A stretch of 24,389 bases of DNA from an uncultured Halieaceae bacterium (lineage in GTDB: Bacteria > Pseudomonadota > Gammaproteobacteria > Pseudomonadales > Halieaceae): positions 1 through 24,389 of the forward strand of contig CALINF010000172.1 in the NCBI GenBank assembly GCA_938045215.1, given 5' to 3'. The notes under the pieces are model-generated. The model made no database searches. It was not told where the DNA came from and saw nothing but the letters and a program-made list of their open reading frames with translations. A program made the translations under genes and the position numbers. Below are positions 7,674-14,779 of the stretch, one piece after another (position 1 is the first letter of the stretch; each line of letters opens with the position of its first letter).

Positions 7674-7907
7674 TCAACGAACCCCCAGAGCGACAATAGA
7701 CCCGCCAGCTAGTGCAGCCCACATCAATTCCTGCAACACACTACCCAGGACAGCGACGGCCACGATCGTGGCAACCAGGCCGATAACTCGATCAGCGCGA
7801 CTGCGCACGTCGAGGTTGGTCGGCCGCTCTTGCTGACGCAACAAGCGCCAAATGATTCGCTGTTCTTCCCGTTGCGCGGGAAGTTGTGACGTTGTGATCA
7901 GGTTCAT
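7674..7907 (-). CDS. Small membrane protein, unknown function
   Basis: A 77-residue protein not matched to a known family. Residues 1-40 are hydrophilic and basic with a helix containing REEQRIIWRLLRQQERP. Residues about 41-57 and 61-75 are two hydrophobic helices forming a hairpin. A GGGAG ribosome-binding site precedes the ATG by about 7 nt, which supports translation. It lies 189 nt downstream of the M20 peptidase stop and 112 nt upstream of fetB, all on the same strand, so co-transcription with fetB is possible. The positively charged N-terminus suggests it stays inside. Confidence 0.6.
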   Translation of the reverse strand: MNLITTSQLPAQREEQRIIWRLLRQQERPTNLDVRSRADRVIGLVATIVAVAVLGSVLQELMWAALAGGSIVALGVR

Positions 7908-7935
7908 GATGCGCTCCCGGCTACAGCCAGCTAAT

Positions 7936-7967
7936 GACAGACGCGTCTATCATCGCCGGGGGCCGGC
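7936..7967. promoter_or_regulatory. Two inverted repeats between the M20 peptidase gene and the small membrane protein gene
   Basis: AGACGCGTCT (7939-7948) is a perfect palindrome that extends to 16 nt with one mismatched pair. Next to it GCCGG-GGG-CCGGC (7955-7967) can fold into a short GC hairpin. They lie 30-60 nt upstream of the 77-aa gene on its own strand. They could be an operator or a weak termination signal of the peptidase gene; no U-tract follows. The rest of the 189-nt gap (7908-8096) shows another two short hairpins and nothing I can name. Confidence 0.25.
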
Positions 7968-8096
7968 AGCACAACCATCTGTCTACTTTTCATCGTGATT
8001 GAAAAGGCGACAGGTTACTGCCTGACTTTTTTGAACCCGCTTTCGATTAACCTATCAACAGGTTGCTGCTGTCGCAGCCGATTGCCGACCAGCTGA

Positions 8097-9494
8097 CTAG
8101 TTGCTAGTCGCCAATGCCTTGAGAATAATCGTCCAGTGATCTAATCCATCATAGAAAGCCTTGATGGGCACACGCTCGTTGAGACCATGAGCGTACATCT
8201 CATCGGGATTCATGAATCGACCGCTTACCGCCCAGGTAGGGATACCCGCGTTGCGAAAGTGCATGCCATCGGTGCCACCTGACTCCATATAGGCGATGAG
8301 CTTCACATCCGGGTAACGCGCATGCACCGCCTGTTCGACTGCAGCCACAACGTCGCTGCGCAGCTCTGACACTGGACTCTCTGTTGGATCGCCCAATAAT
8401 TCAAACTCCACATCTTCGTTGGCAACCACCTGGGCAAGCGTTTCCTGCACCTGCGCGACACTGGTGCCCGGGAAGATACGGCAATTCACCGTGGCTGTGG
8501 CTGATTGAGGCAGCGCATTCTCGGCGTGGCCGGCCTTGAGCATGGTTACCACGCAAGTTGTGCGCGTAGTGCCAATATAGGATGACTCTTTTGCCAATCG
8601 CGCTGCCGCAACCTCGTCACTGGGGTCGTAAGCAAATGCAATCATAGCGTCACCCAGTTCTCCACCAAGTTGCTCACCCGTTTCCTGAAAATAAGCCAAC
8701 GTCATCTCGCTCCATTGCACCGGAAACTTGTAGGCCTGAATTTGCTTGATGGCGTCTGCCAGATCGTAAATGGCATTGTCCTCGCGCGGCCTGGAACTGT
8801 GCCCGCCTGGATTACGAACAGTGATCTCCCAGGTAGCATAGGTTTTTTCGGCTGCCTGAATTCTATAAACAATCGCCTTACCATTCGCATCGAGGTTGCC
8901 ACCGCCGGCATCGGAGTTAAGCGCAAACTCAGCCTCTGCGAGATCGGGACGCTCATAAGCCAATAATCTGGTGGTGGTCATCCCACTTTCTTCATCCCCC
9001 GAGAACACCAGAATCAGATCCCGATTGGGTGTCCAACCCGCCTTCTTCAGGCGTATGAATGTTGAGGTTAGCTGTGCTACACCAAATTTATTGTCGATAG
9101 TGCCGCGCGCATAGAAATTCACCTCGTCCTGCGTCAGCTTGAACGGAGGCCGTTCCCAGTCCTCGGCAAGTGCCTCGACAACATCAAGATGCCCCAATAG
9201 CAGAATGGGCTTTTTAGAGGAGCTACCATCGCCGCGGTAACGTGCAATCAATCCCGCAAAACTGTCCTTGCGGACAATCTCAACATCTTCTTGCGGAAAC
9301 CCAGATTCGATTAACTCATCGGCAAGATAGCGCGCCACTCTAGGGGTATTGCCCATGGCTTTTGAGGTATCTACCTCGACAATCGTGCGATAGATCTCCA
9401 GTGTTTTCTGTGCATGCTCGGATCGTATTGGTTCATTGGCAAAGACACCGGAAACACCCAGTGTTGCCACTAAAACGGCTACCATACGCTTCAT
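8097..9494 (-). CDS. Exported M20 family zinc metallopeptidase
   Basis: A 465-residue protein with a signal peptide (about residues 1-19, cleavage after VFA). The co-catalytic zinc site is complete: H102-L-D104 in GHLDVV, D134 in GTIDNK, E168/E169 in GDEES, D195 in NSDAGGG and the late His in YAHGLNERV. A dimerisation (lid) domain with GGHSSRP lies in the middle. M20 enzymes remove amino acids from peptides or hydrolyse amide conjugates. The periplasmic location suggests scavenging of peptides. AGAGGA precedes the ATG by about 6 nt. The gene diverges from the MFS transporter gene, which may export or import related compounds, though that is only context. The exact subfamily (dipeptidase, carboxypeptidase) is not determined. 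Confidence 0.92.
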   Translation of the reverse strand: MKRMVAVLVATLGVSGVFANEPIRSEHAQKTLEIYRTIVEVDTSKAMGNTPRVARYLADELIESGFPQEDVEIVRKDSFAGLIARYRGDGSSSKKPILLLGHLDVVEALAEDWERPPFKLTQDEVNFYARGTIDNKFGVAQLTSTFIRLKKAGWTPNRDLILVFSGDEESGMTTTRLLAYERPDLAEAEFALNSDAGGGNLDANGKAIVYRIQAAEKTYATWEITVRNPGGHSSRPREDNAIYDLADAIKQIQAYKFPVQWSEMTLAYFQETGEQLGGELGDAMIAFAYDPSDEVAAARLAKESSYIGTTRTTCVVTMLKAGHAENALPQSATATVNCRIFPGTSVAQVQETLAQVVANEDVEFELLGDPTESPVSELRSDVVAAVEQAVHARYPDVKLIAYMESGGTDGMHFRNAGIPTWAVSGRFMNPDEMYAHGLNERVPIKAFYDGLDHWTIILKALATSN

Positions 9495-9635
9495 TTGTTT
9501 TCCTCTGTTTGACTGTGTGCTGCTCTACCGGAGCAATAATAACCGGAGAGTATTGCGCGCCTGCAGGCGAGTAGGTCATCCAGTGTAAAAAGAAAACACG
9601 CGTACGTCATGCGCTAAATCCGTTACGCTACACAG

Positions 9636-10805
9636 ATGTGGACCTCGTTTCGTACTGTCTGGCTACTGGCGCTTGCTAACGCGATCTCAGCCAGCGCCTT
9701 TCCCCTGATGATGCTGATAGGCAGCATCATTGGCGCACGCATGGCACCAGACCCGCAATGGGCAACCCTGCCTATCGCACTCATGGTGATCGGCACCGCC
9801 TGCGGTGTGATTCCGGCCACCCGCACGATGGCACGTCTGGGGCGAAAACCCACCTTCATCGCGTTCAACACTATCGGCATCCTGGGATGTCTCCTTGCCG
9901 GACATGCGCTGTCGCTGGACAGCTTTCAAATGTTGTGTGCTGCATCGTTCCTGCTAGGGATAACCAACGCAGCGATTCAGCAGATGCGATTTGCTGCAAT
10001 GGAAAGCGTTAGCCTGGAGCATGGACCCACCGCTGCCTCCATCGTCATGTGTTCAGGCATCATTGCTGCCTTTCTTGGGCCAGAAATGGCAGTACTGGGT
10101 CAAAGCCTATCCAGCGTTGAATACCGCGGTTCTTTCTGGTTGGGTGCGGGCTGCTTCCTGACTGGCTCTGTACTACTGCTATTGCTCTACCGACCGGCAC
10201 CCCTCAAGCGAATAGAAACTCACAGCAGTACAGCCAGACCGCTGCGAGAGATGTTGCAAAATCGCACTCTGGTTCTGGCTATCGCCAGTGGCGCGGTTGC
10301 ATTTATCGTGATGTCATTCGTCATGACGGCAACGCCTGTCAGTATGCACCTGCACCACGGCCATAGCATTGCCGACACCAAATGGGTGATTCAATCTCAT
10401 ATCGCCGCAATGTTTCTGCCCTCTCTGCTTACTGCGTTGCTGTTTCGATTCCTGTCTATCCGGTCACTCATGCTGGCCGGACTCGTCTGTTACGCCCTGA
10501 TGATTTTTATTGGTCTTATCGATGCCTCAGTAATGGGCTTCTGGGGCCAGTTGGTAATGCTGGGAATCGGCTGGAACTTTCTATTTGTTGCTGGAACCGC
10601 CCTACTGCCGACGGCCTACGCAAAGGGCGAGCAGTTTCGCGCGCAAGCGATGAATGACACGGTGGTGTTTGGCACTCAGGCCATCGCCTCGCTGTCGGCT
10701 GGCTGGGCTCTCAGCCTGATAAGTTGGCAGCAGCTGCTACTTCTTTGCCTGCTTCCGATGACTGCCATGATCATCGCGCTGCTATGGCACCGCAAAGCGG
10801 CCTGA
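9636..10805 (+). CDS. MFS transporter
   Basis: A 389-residue protein with about 12 predicted membrane helices and the length usual for the major facilitator superfamily. The loop after helix 2 reads TRTMARLGRKPTF, a version of the MFS motif A (GxLaDrxGrkxxl) with conserved Arg, Gly, Arg and Lys. A central loop around residues 190-205 separates the two halves. No clear ribosome-binding site precedes ATG 9636, so the start could be leaderless or slightly different. It is divergent from the M20 peptidase gene (141-nt gap) and is followed by a palindrome and the acyltransferase promoter. The transported compound cannot be told from sequence. Confidence 0.88.
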   Translation: MWTSFRTVWLLALANAISASAFPLMMLIGSIIGARMAPDPQWATLPIALMVIGTACGVIPATRTMARLGRKPTFIAFNTIGILGCLLAGHALSLDSFQMLCAASFLLGITNAAIQQMRFAAMESVSLEHGPTAASIVMCSGIIAAFLGPEMAVLGQSLSSVEYRGSFWLGAGCFLTGSVLLLLLYRPAPLKRIETHSSTARPLREMLQNRTLVLAIASGAVAFIVMSFVMTATPVSMHLHHGHSIADTKWVIQSHIAAMFLPSLLTALLFRFLSIRSLMLAGLVCYALMIFIGLIDASVMGFWGQLVMLGIGWNFLFVAGTALLPTAYAKGEQFRAQAMNDTVVFGTQAIASLSAGWALSLISWQQLLLLCLLPMTAMIIALLWHRKAA

Positions 10806-10830
10806 TACCCGATTACTGCAGTAACGGGTA
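10806..10830. repeat. Long inverted repeat after the MFS gene
   Basis: TACCCG, one unpaired A, then the perfect 12-nt palindrome TTACTGCAGTAA and CGGGTA form an almost perfect 25-nt inverted repeat starting at the last base of the MFS stop codon. No T-run follows directly. It could be a terminator stem without a good U-tract or a protein-binding site. Confidence 0.45.
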
Positions 10831-10844
10831 AATCCTGCTAAAAC

Positions 10845-10873
10845 TTTCAAAAGCAGTCGTTTCTGTCTATAAA
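10845..10873 (+). promoter_or_regulatory. Putative sigma-70 promoter of the WS/DGAT gene
   Basis: -35-like TTTCAA (10845-10850), a 17-nt spacer and -10 TATAAA (10868-10873, five of six consensus bases). The ATG is 92 nt downstream, which leaves a leader containing two palindromes. Confidence 0.5.
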
Positions 10874-10896
10874 GGTAGTACTACCGCCAGCGCTGG
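10874..10896. promoter_or_regulatory. Two adjacent palindromes just downstream of the -10 box
   Basis: GGTAGTACTACC (10874-10885) and CCAGCGCTGG (10887-10896) are both perfect palindromes one base apart, lying at the expected transcription start. This is a natural operator position. GCCAGCGCTGG occurs again at 14701-14711 in another intergenic region. Confidence 0.4.
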
Positions 10897-10965
10897 AAGA
10901 TCGTTGGCTAACAATGATGGGTGACAGTTGATAGCACGTCCAACACAGTAGAGTCAGGGTATATT

Positions 10966-12693
10966 ATGCGAAGAGTTGATCTGGCAGATGCAGGCTTCCT
11001 GCTTGCAGAAAAACGAGAAACACCGATGCACGTGGGAGGCATCAATCTGTTCACGCTTCCAGACGGGGTCGACGAGCACGAATTTATGAATTACCTGGGT
11101 GATGTGCTGAGTAACGCACAGGACTTTCGCAAGCCGTTTGGAGAGTATCTGGTTAGCCGCCGCAGCGGACTGTTCTGGGAGACCGACCAGAATATCGACA
11201 TGGAATATCATATTCGCCATTCAGCGCTGCCCAAGCCAGGTCGCTACCGCGAATTGTTCGCCCTGGCCTCACGACTGCATGGCACGCTGCTGGACAGAAA
11301 CAGGCCACTGTGGGAGCTCCACCTGATCGAGGGCCTGCAAAACCGGCAGTTCGCGGTGTACAACAAGATTCATCACGCAGCCATTGATGGCGTAGGTGCC
11401 ATGCACATTACCGAAGGTATGTGCTCGCGTGACCCGGATGAGCGTATTGAATATTCGCCCTACTCGCTGGAAGCGTACAATACCTACAAGGAACGCCGCT
11501 TCGGTGGCATGACTCGCCCTGTTAAACAACCCAAGGAGCGAGAGCTCAAAGCTGTCGCCGAGGCCCTGAAACAGCAGTACGATTCCACCGCTAATGTCAT
11601 GGGCGCGCTGCGCCGTTTCGGTGGCGCCTTTTTTGGGCGTAGCGGTAACCTGGCAGTGCCCTGGCACAACGTACCCAAAACCTCGATCAATACCCGCGTT
11701 TCTGGTGCCAGACGCTTCGTTGCCCAGTCGTGGGATTTCGCCAGGGTTAAAGCCGTGTGCAAAGCTCTGGATGGCACCTTCAACGACATCGTGCTCGCCA
11801 TGTGTTCTGGCGCACTGATCCGTTACCTGCGGTCTCGTGACGAGCTACCGCGAGATTCGCTGAAAGCCATGGCACCGGTATCACTGCGTGCCGAGGGTGA
11901 TATGGAGTCTGCCAATGCTGTCGGGTTCATCACCGCGGACCTGGCGACCAACATTGGCGATCCGGAAACGCGATTGCGCACTATCCAGCGCTCTATGGCT
12001 GCCGGCAAAGAACTGGTGGCGAGCATGTCCGCACGCGAGGCCAATATATTCATGCAACTTACCCAGGTGCCGGCCATTCTCACCAACGTTCTGGGCCTCG
12101 CAGACAGATTCCCTGCAGTGAGCACCGTGATATCGAATGTACCGGGGCCACGTGAGCGACTGTACTGGAATGGTGCACGCCTTGATGGCATCTACCCGGC
12201 ATCGATTGTGTTCGACGGCTTCTCAATGAACATCACGCTGGTAACCTATGCCGATAAAATTGACTTCGGCATTATCGCCTGTCGGCGTTCGCTGCCACAG
12301 ATACAACGCTTCATCGATTATCTAGAGGACTCTTTGCAGGAACTCGAGGAAGTTGCTGGCTTGAGAGTCAACACCAGACAAAAAGTCGGCGCACCAAAAC
12401 GCAAAGCGCCGAGTACAGCCAAAACAAAAAGCGCCGCAGCTGGCGCTTCCAAGGGCAAGACGACTGCCAGCGCGAAAGTCCCAGCTAAGGCAAGTAAGAA
12501 GCCCAAAGCAAAAGTGAAAGCAAAAACCAAAGCCAAGGCCAAACCTAAGGCAGCTAAGCTCACCAAAGCCGCGAGTAAAGTGAAACCCAAAGCTAAAGCG
12601 AAGGCAAAGGCAAAACCTAAAACCAAAGCGACAGCAAAACCCAAGCTAAAAGCCCGTGTGTCACGCAAAGCTAAACCGAAAGCCCGCTCTTAA
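10966..12693 (+). CDS. Wax-ester synthase/acyl-CoA:diacylglycerol acyltransferase (WS/DGAT) with lysine-rich tail
   Basis: A 575-residue protein. Residues 1-465 are a complete WS/DGAT: the active site HHAAIDG is at 136-142, PLWELHLIEG at 114-123, then FNDIVLAMCSGALIRYL and NVPGPRERLYWNG, all typical of the bacterial family. The enzyme joins acyl-CoA to a fatty alcohol or diacylglycerol, making wax esters or triacylglycerol for storage droplets. I chose ATG 10966 because AGGG lies 6 nt before it and family members begin near RRVDLADAGFL. A GTG 45 nt upstream would add 15 residues. Residues 471-575 are an extra tail of AK, PK and VK repeats with about 36 lysines and no acidic residue, like bacterial histone-H1-type proteins. 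The typical enzyme ends before this tail. The tail could bind DNA, polyphosphate, acidic lipids or droplet surfaces. Confidence 0.93.
   Translation: MRRVDLADAGFLLAEKRETPMHVGGINLFTLPDGVDEHEFMNYLGDVLSNAQDFRKPFGEYLVSRRSGLFWETDQNIDMEYHIRHSALPKPGRYRELFALASRLHGTLLDRNRPLWELHLIEGLQNRQFAVYNKIHHAAIDGVGAMHITEGMCSRDPDERIEYSPYSLEAYNTYKERRFGGMTRPVKQPKERELKAVAEALKQQYDSTANVMGALRRFGGAFFGRSGNLAVPWHNVPKTSINTRVSGARRFVAQSWDFARVKAVCKALDGTFNDIVLAMCSGALIRYLRSRDELPRDSLKAMAPVSLRAEGDMESANAVGFITADLATNIGDPETRLRTIQRSMAAGKELVASMSAREANIFMQLTQVPAILTNVLGLADRFPAVSTVISNVPGPRERLYWNGARLDGIYPASIVFDGFSMNITLVTYADKIDFGIIACRRSLPQIQRFIDYLEDSLQELEEVAGLRVNTRQKVGAPKRKAPSTAKTKSAAAGASKGKTTASAKVPAKASKKPKAKVKAKTKAKAKPKAAKLTKAASKVKPKAKAKAKAKPKTKATAKPKLKARVSRKAKPKARS
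12376..12690 (+). repeat. Low-complexity coding repeat (AK/PK tail)
   Basis: The last 315 coding bases of the WS/DGAT gene are built from irregular repeats of AAA-GCN and AAR-CCN codons, giving the lysine/alanine/proline tail. Codons vary between AAA and AAG and among GCN forms, so the repeat is not a recent exact duplication. Such sequence is prone to length change between strains. Confidence 0.85.
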
Positions 12694-12760
12694 TGCATTA
12701 ACAAGCACGACAGTCACTGGTGAGGCTCGGGGGAACTCTAGTATAAGTTAGTCCGTGTCC

Positions 12761-13666
12761 TTATCCGCGGGGATTATCTGCGAATGTGTCGCAAGCGGCA
12801 AAATCACCTGAATCAAAGCCGCGCCGGAACCAGGCAACACGCTGCTTTGAAGTGCCGTGAGTAAAACTGTCTGGCACTACGCGTCTGCCGGCCTCCCGCT
12901 GCAATCGATCGTCGCCAATGGCAGAGGCTGCCTGCAGCGCCTCTTCCAGATCACCTTCATCCAGCAGGTCTCTATCGACCTTGGCCGCATGTCCCCAAAG
13001 TCCGGCGAAGCAATCTGCCTGCAGCTCCTGCCGCACTGACAACGCATTGACCTGCGCTTCGCTGCGCCCTTGACCCGCCGCGCGAACCTTCTGGCTGATT
13101 CCCAACAGCGTTTGCACGTGATGCCCAATCTCATGTGCCACCACGTAGGCCTGCGCAAAATCACCCGGCGCACCGTGACGGTTGGCAAGATCGGCGAAAA
13201 AACTTAGGTCGATATACAACTGCTGATCACCCGGGCAATAAAATGGTCCAACTGCAGATGATGCCTGACCGCAGGCTGAATTTACCCGCCCTGAGAACAG
13301 CACCAGTGTTGGCTCGACATACTGAAGCCCCTGCGAGATGAATATCGCATTCCAGGTGTCTTCTGTGTCCGCGAGAACCACAGCAGTAAAATCCGCCAAT
13401 TCTTGCTCTTGCTCAGAAGGCGTGTACTGCGAAGGGGCAGTGGCAACCGACCCACCCAGCAACAACGGCAGTAGATCAATACCCAAAAATCGGCTACCAA
13501 AGACTACCACTACACCTACAATCAGAAATGTGCGACCGATTTTGGTACGAATAAGAGCCGGCAGAAATCGCAATAGGACAGGAGCGGCACCGGCGCTTGT
13601 GTAGCCGGCAGACTCTCCTCGTCTATCATCGACATTGCTACTTCGTCTGCCGCCTTTCCACCGCAT
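12761..13666 (-). CDS. ypfJ: YpfJ-type neutral zinc metallopeptidase
   Basis: A 301-residue protein starting with the family signature MRWKGGRRSSNVDDRRG. A membrane span lies at about residues 45-72. The zinc motif HEIGHH (178-183) sits in a helix AYVVAHEIGHHVQ, and ELQADCFAGLWG (about 214-225) supplies the third ligand region. The C-terminal HGTSKQRVAWFRRGFDSGD is also typical. Cysteines near 132 and 144 may form a disulfide outside the cytoplasm. The family is widespread in proteobacteria, but its substrate is unknown to me. AGGG precedes the ATG. The Tat-exported hydrolase gene ends 47 nt upstream on the same strand, so the two may share a transcript. Confidence 0.93.
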   Translation of the reverse strand: MRWKGGRRSSNVDDRRGESAGYTSAGAAPVLLRFLPALIRTKIGRTFLIVGVVVVFGSRFLGIDLLPLLLGGSVATAPSQYTPSEQEQELADFTAVVLADTEDTWNAIFISQGLQYVEPTLVLFSGRVNSACGQASSAVGPFYCPGDQQLYIDLSFFADLANRHGAPGDFAQAYVVAHEIGHHVQTLLGISQKVRAAGQGRSEAQVNALSVRQELQADCFAGLWGHAAKVDRDLLDEGDLEEALQAASAIGDDRLQREAGRRVVPDSFTHGTSKQRVAWFRRGFDSGDFAACDTFADNPRG

Positions 13667-13713
13667 ACCCTATTCCCTGTTTCAACGCCATCTCACAAAC
13701 CGCTTCTGACAGA

Positions 13714-14643
13714 TCAGTCTGCAAGATGCTCTTGAAAAAACTCAAGCGTTCGCTGCCAGGACAGTTCCGCGGCAGCTTCGTTGTAGCGCGGCGTCGAATT
13801 ATTGTGAAATCCATGCTGCGTATCTGGGTAAAGAAAGCGTTGATAGTCTACGTTGTTCGCTTTCAAGGCTGCTTCAAAGTCTGGCCACAGTGCATTAATA
13901 CGCGGGTCTTTCTCGGCGGACTGCACCATCACCGCTGCGCGAATGCTGGCAACATCGTCACCTGACACGGAAGCACCGTAATACGGCACTACAGCTCGAA
14001 TATCCTGCCCCATATTCACCGCCAGGAAATTCACCACGCCACCACCCCAACAAAAACCTGTAGCGCCGAGCGCCCCTGTACTTTGGTCGAGGGCTTTTAA
14101 GTACTGCGCGCTATTGAGCATATCCTGCTTCAGTTTGGCCTGGTCCAGACCACGTTGTAAGGTGCGCCCCTCATCGTCGTTGCCGGGATAGCCTCCAGCT
14201 GGATAGAGCCCGTCCGGCGCAAGCGCGAGAAAGCCCTGCAGTGCGCAGCGACGAGCTACATCTTCAATGTACGGATTCAAACCGCGGTTCTCGTGCACCA
14301 CCAATACGGCGGGAAAGGGCCCCTCTCCTGCTGGCTGTACCAGATAGCCACGCATTTCCCCCGAGTTACCCCCCGGCGAGGGGTACTTAACGTACCGCGC
14401 CTTGATACGATCATCGTTAAATGACACCACCGCCGCCTCTGCGTAGCGCGGCAACAGGGCTTGCGCCATAGATAGCGCGGATACGCCTGCGACGGTTACC
14501 AATGAAGCGCGCCGCAAGAACTCACGACGGTCCATTTCACCATGACAGTACTCGTCATACAGGTCGAAAATACGCTGATCGATCTGCTGGTTGTTGTCGT
14601 TGCGACTGACCTGACGATCATGGGTGGATGACTCAGGGTTCAT
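13714..14643 (-). CDS. Tat-exported dienelactone hydrolase family protein (YghX-like)
   Basis: A 309-residue alpha/beta hydrolase. The start at ATG 14643 is preceded by AAAGGA; an upstream start would add 16 residues before an already long N-terminus. Residues 25-45 resemble YghX-type proteins (FDLYDEYCHGEMDRREFL). A twin-arginine motif, DRREFLRRAS (38-47), and a hydrophobic stretch to A70 predict Tat export. The catalytic triad is C198 in GFCWGGG, D246 in SAEKDPR and H277 in DTQHGFH, the Cys-Asp-His set of dienelactone hydrolases. Known enzymes open lactone rings in aromatic degradation, but this exported subgroup has no clear substrate. It is divergent from the YjgR-like ATPase gene. Confidence 0.92.
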   Translation of the reverse strand: MNPESSTHDRQVSRNDNNQQIDQRIFDLYDEYCHGEMDRREFLRRASLVTVAGVSALSMAQALLPRYAEAAVVSFNDDRIKARYVKYPSPGGNSGEMRGYLVQPAGEGPFPAVLVVHENRGLNPYIEDVARRCALQGFLALAPDGLYPAGGYPGNDDEGRTLQRGLDQAKLKQDMLNSAQYLKALDQSTGALGATGFCWGGGVVNFLAVNMGQDIRAVVPYYGASVSGDDVASIRAAVMVQSAEKDPRINALWPDFEAALKANNVDYQRFLYPDTQHGFHNNSTPRYNEAAAELSWQRTLEFFQEHLAD

Positions 14644-14779
14644 GTTAGGCTTTTCCTTTGACCGTTGGACAGAACTGGATATCCTAAGCATAACCTAGCT
14701 GCCAGCGCTGGTCAGCAAGTCCATATGGCCCTACTCTATACCCTTTGGGTTCTCTTCATCGACACGATCAAGGTTTTCT
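14644..14779. promoter_or_regulatory. Divergent promoter region with GCCAGCGCTGG palindrome
   Basis: This 136-nt gap separates two divergent genes. On the plus strand TTGACC (14658-14663), 16 nt, and TATCCT (14680-14685) could be a promoter for the YjgR-like gene. The palindrome CCAGCGCTGG (14702-14711) is the same as one next to the WS/DGAT promoter. The promoter is a weak call; the palindrome is seen directly. Confidence 0.3.

Noticed and set aside
9558..9569. CGCCTGCAGGCG palindrome between the M20 peptidase and MFS genes
   Set aside because: A perfect 12-nt palindrome but short, GC-rich and not placed against any recognisable promoter element, so I could not separate it from chance.
12318..12668. 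Antisense open frame encoding a strongly hydrophobic Leu/Ala/Phe repeat protein
   Set aside because: It is the mirror of the AAA/AAG-GCN tail of the WS/DGAT gene; the hydrophobic repeat follows from the complementary codons, and there is no ribosome-binding site or family match.
12690..12701. TTAATGCATTAA palindrome at the WS/DGAT stop codon
   Set aside because: AT-rich and short with no U-tract; not a convincing terminator or site.
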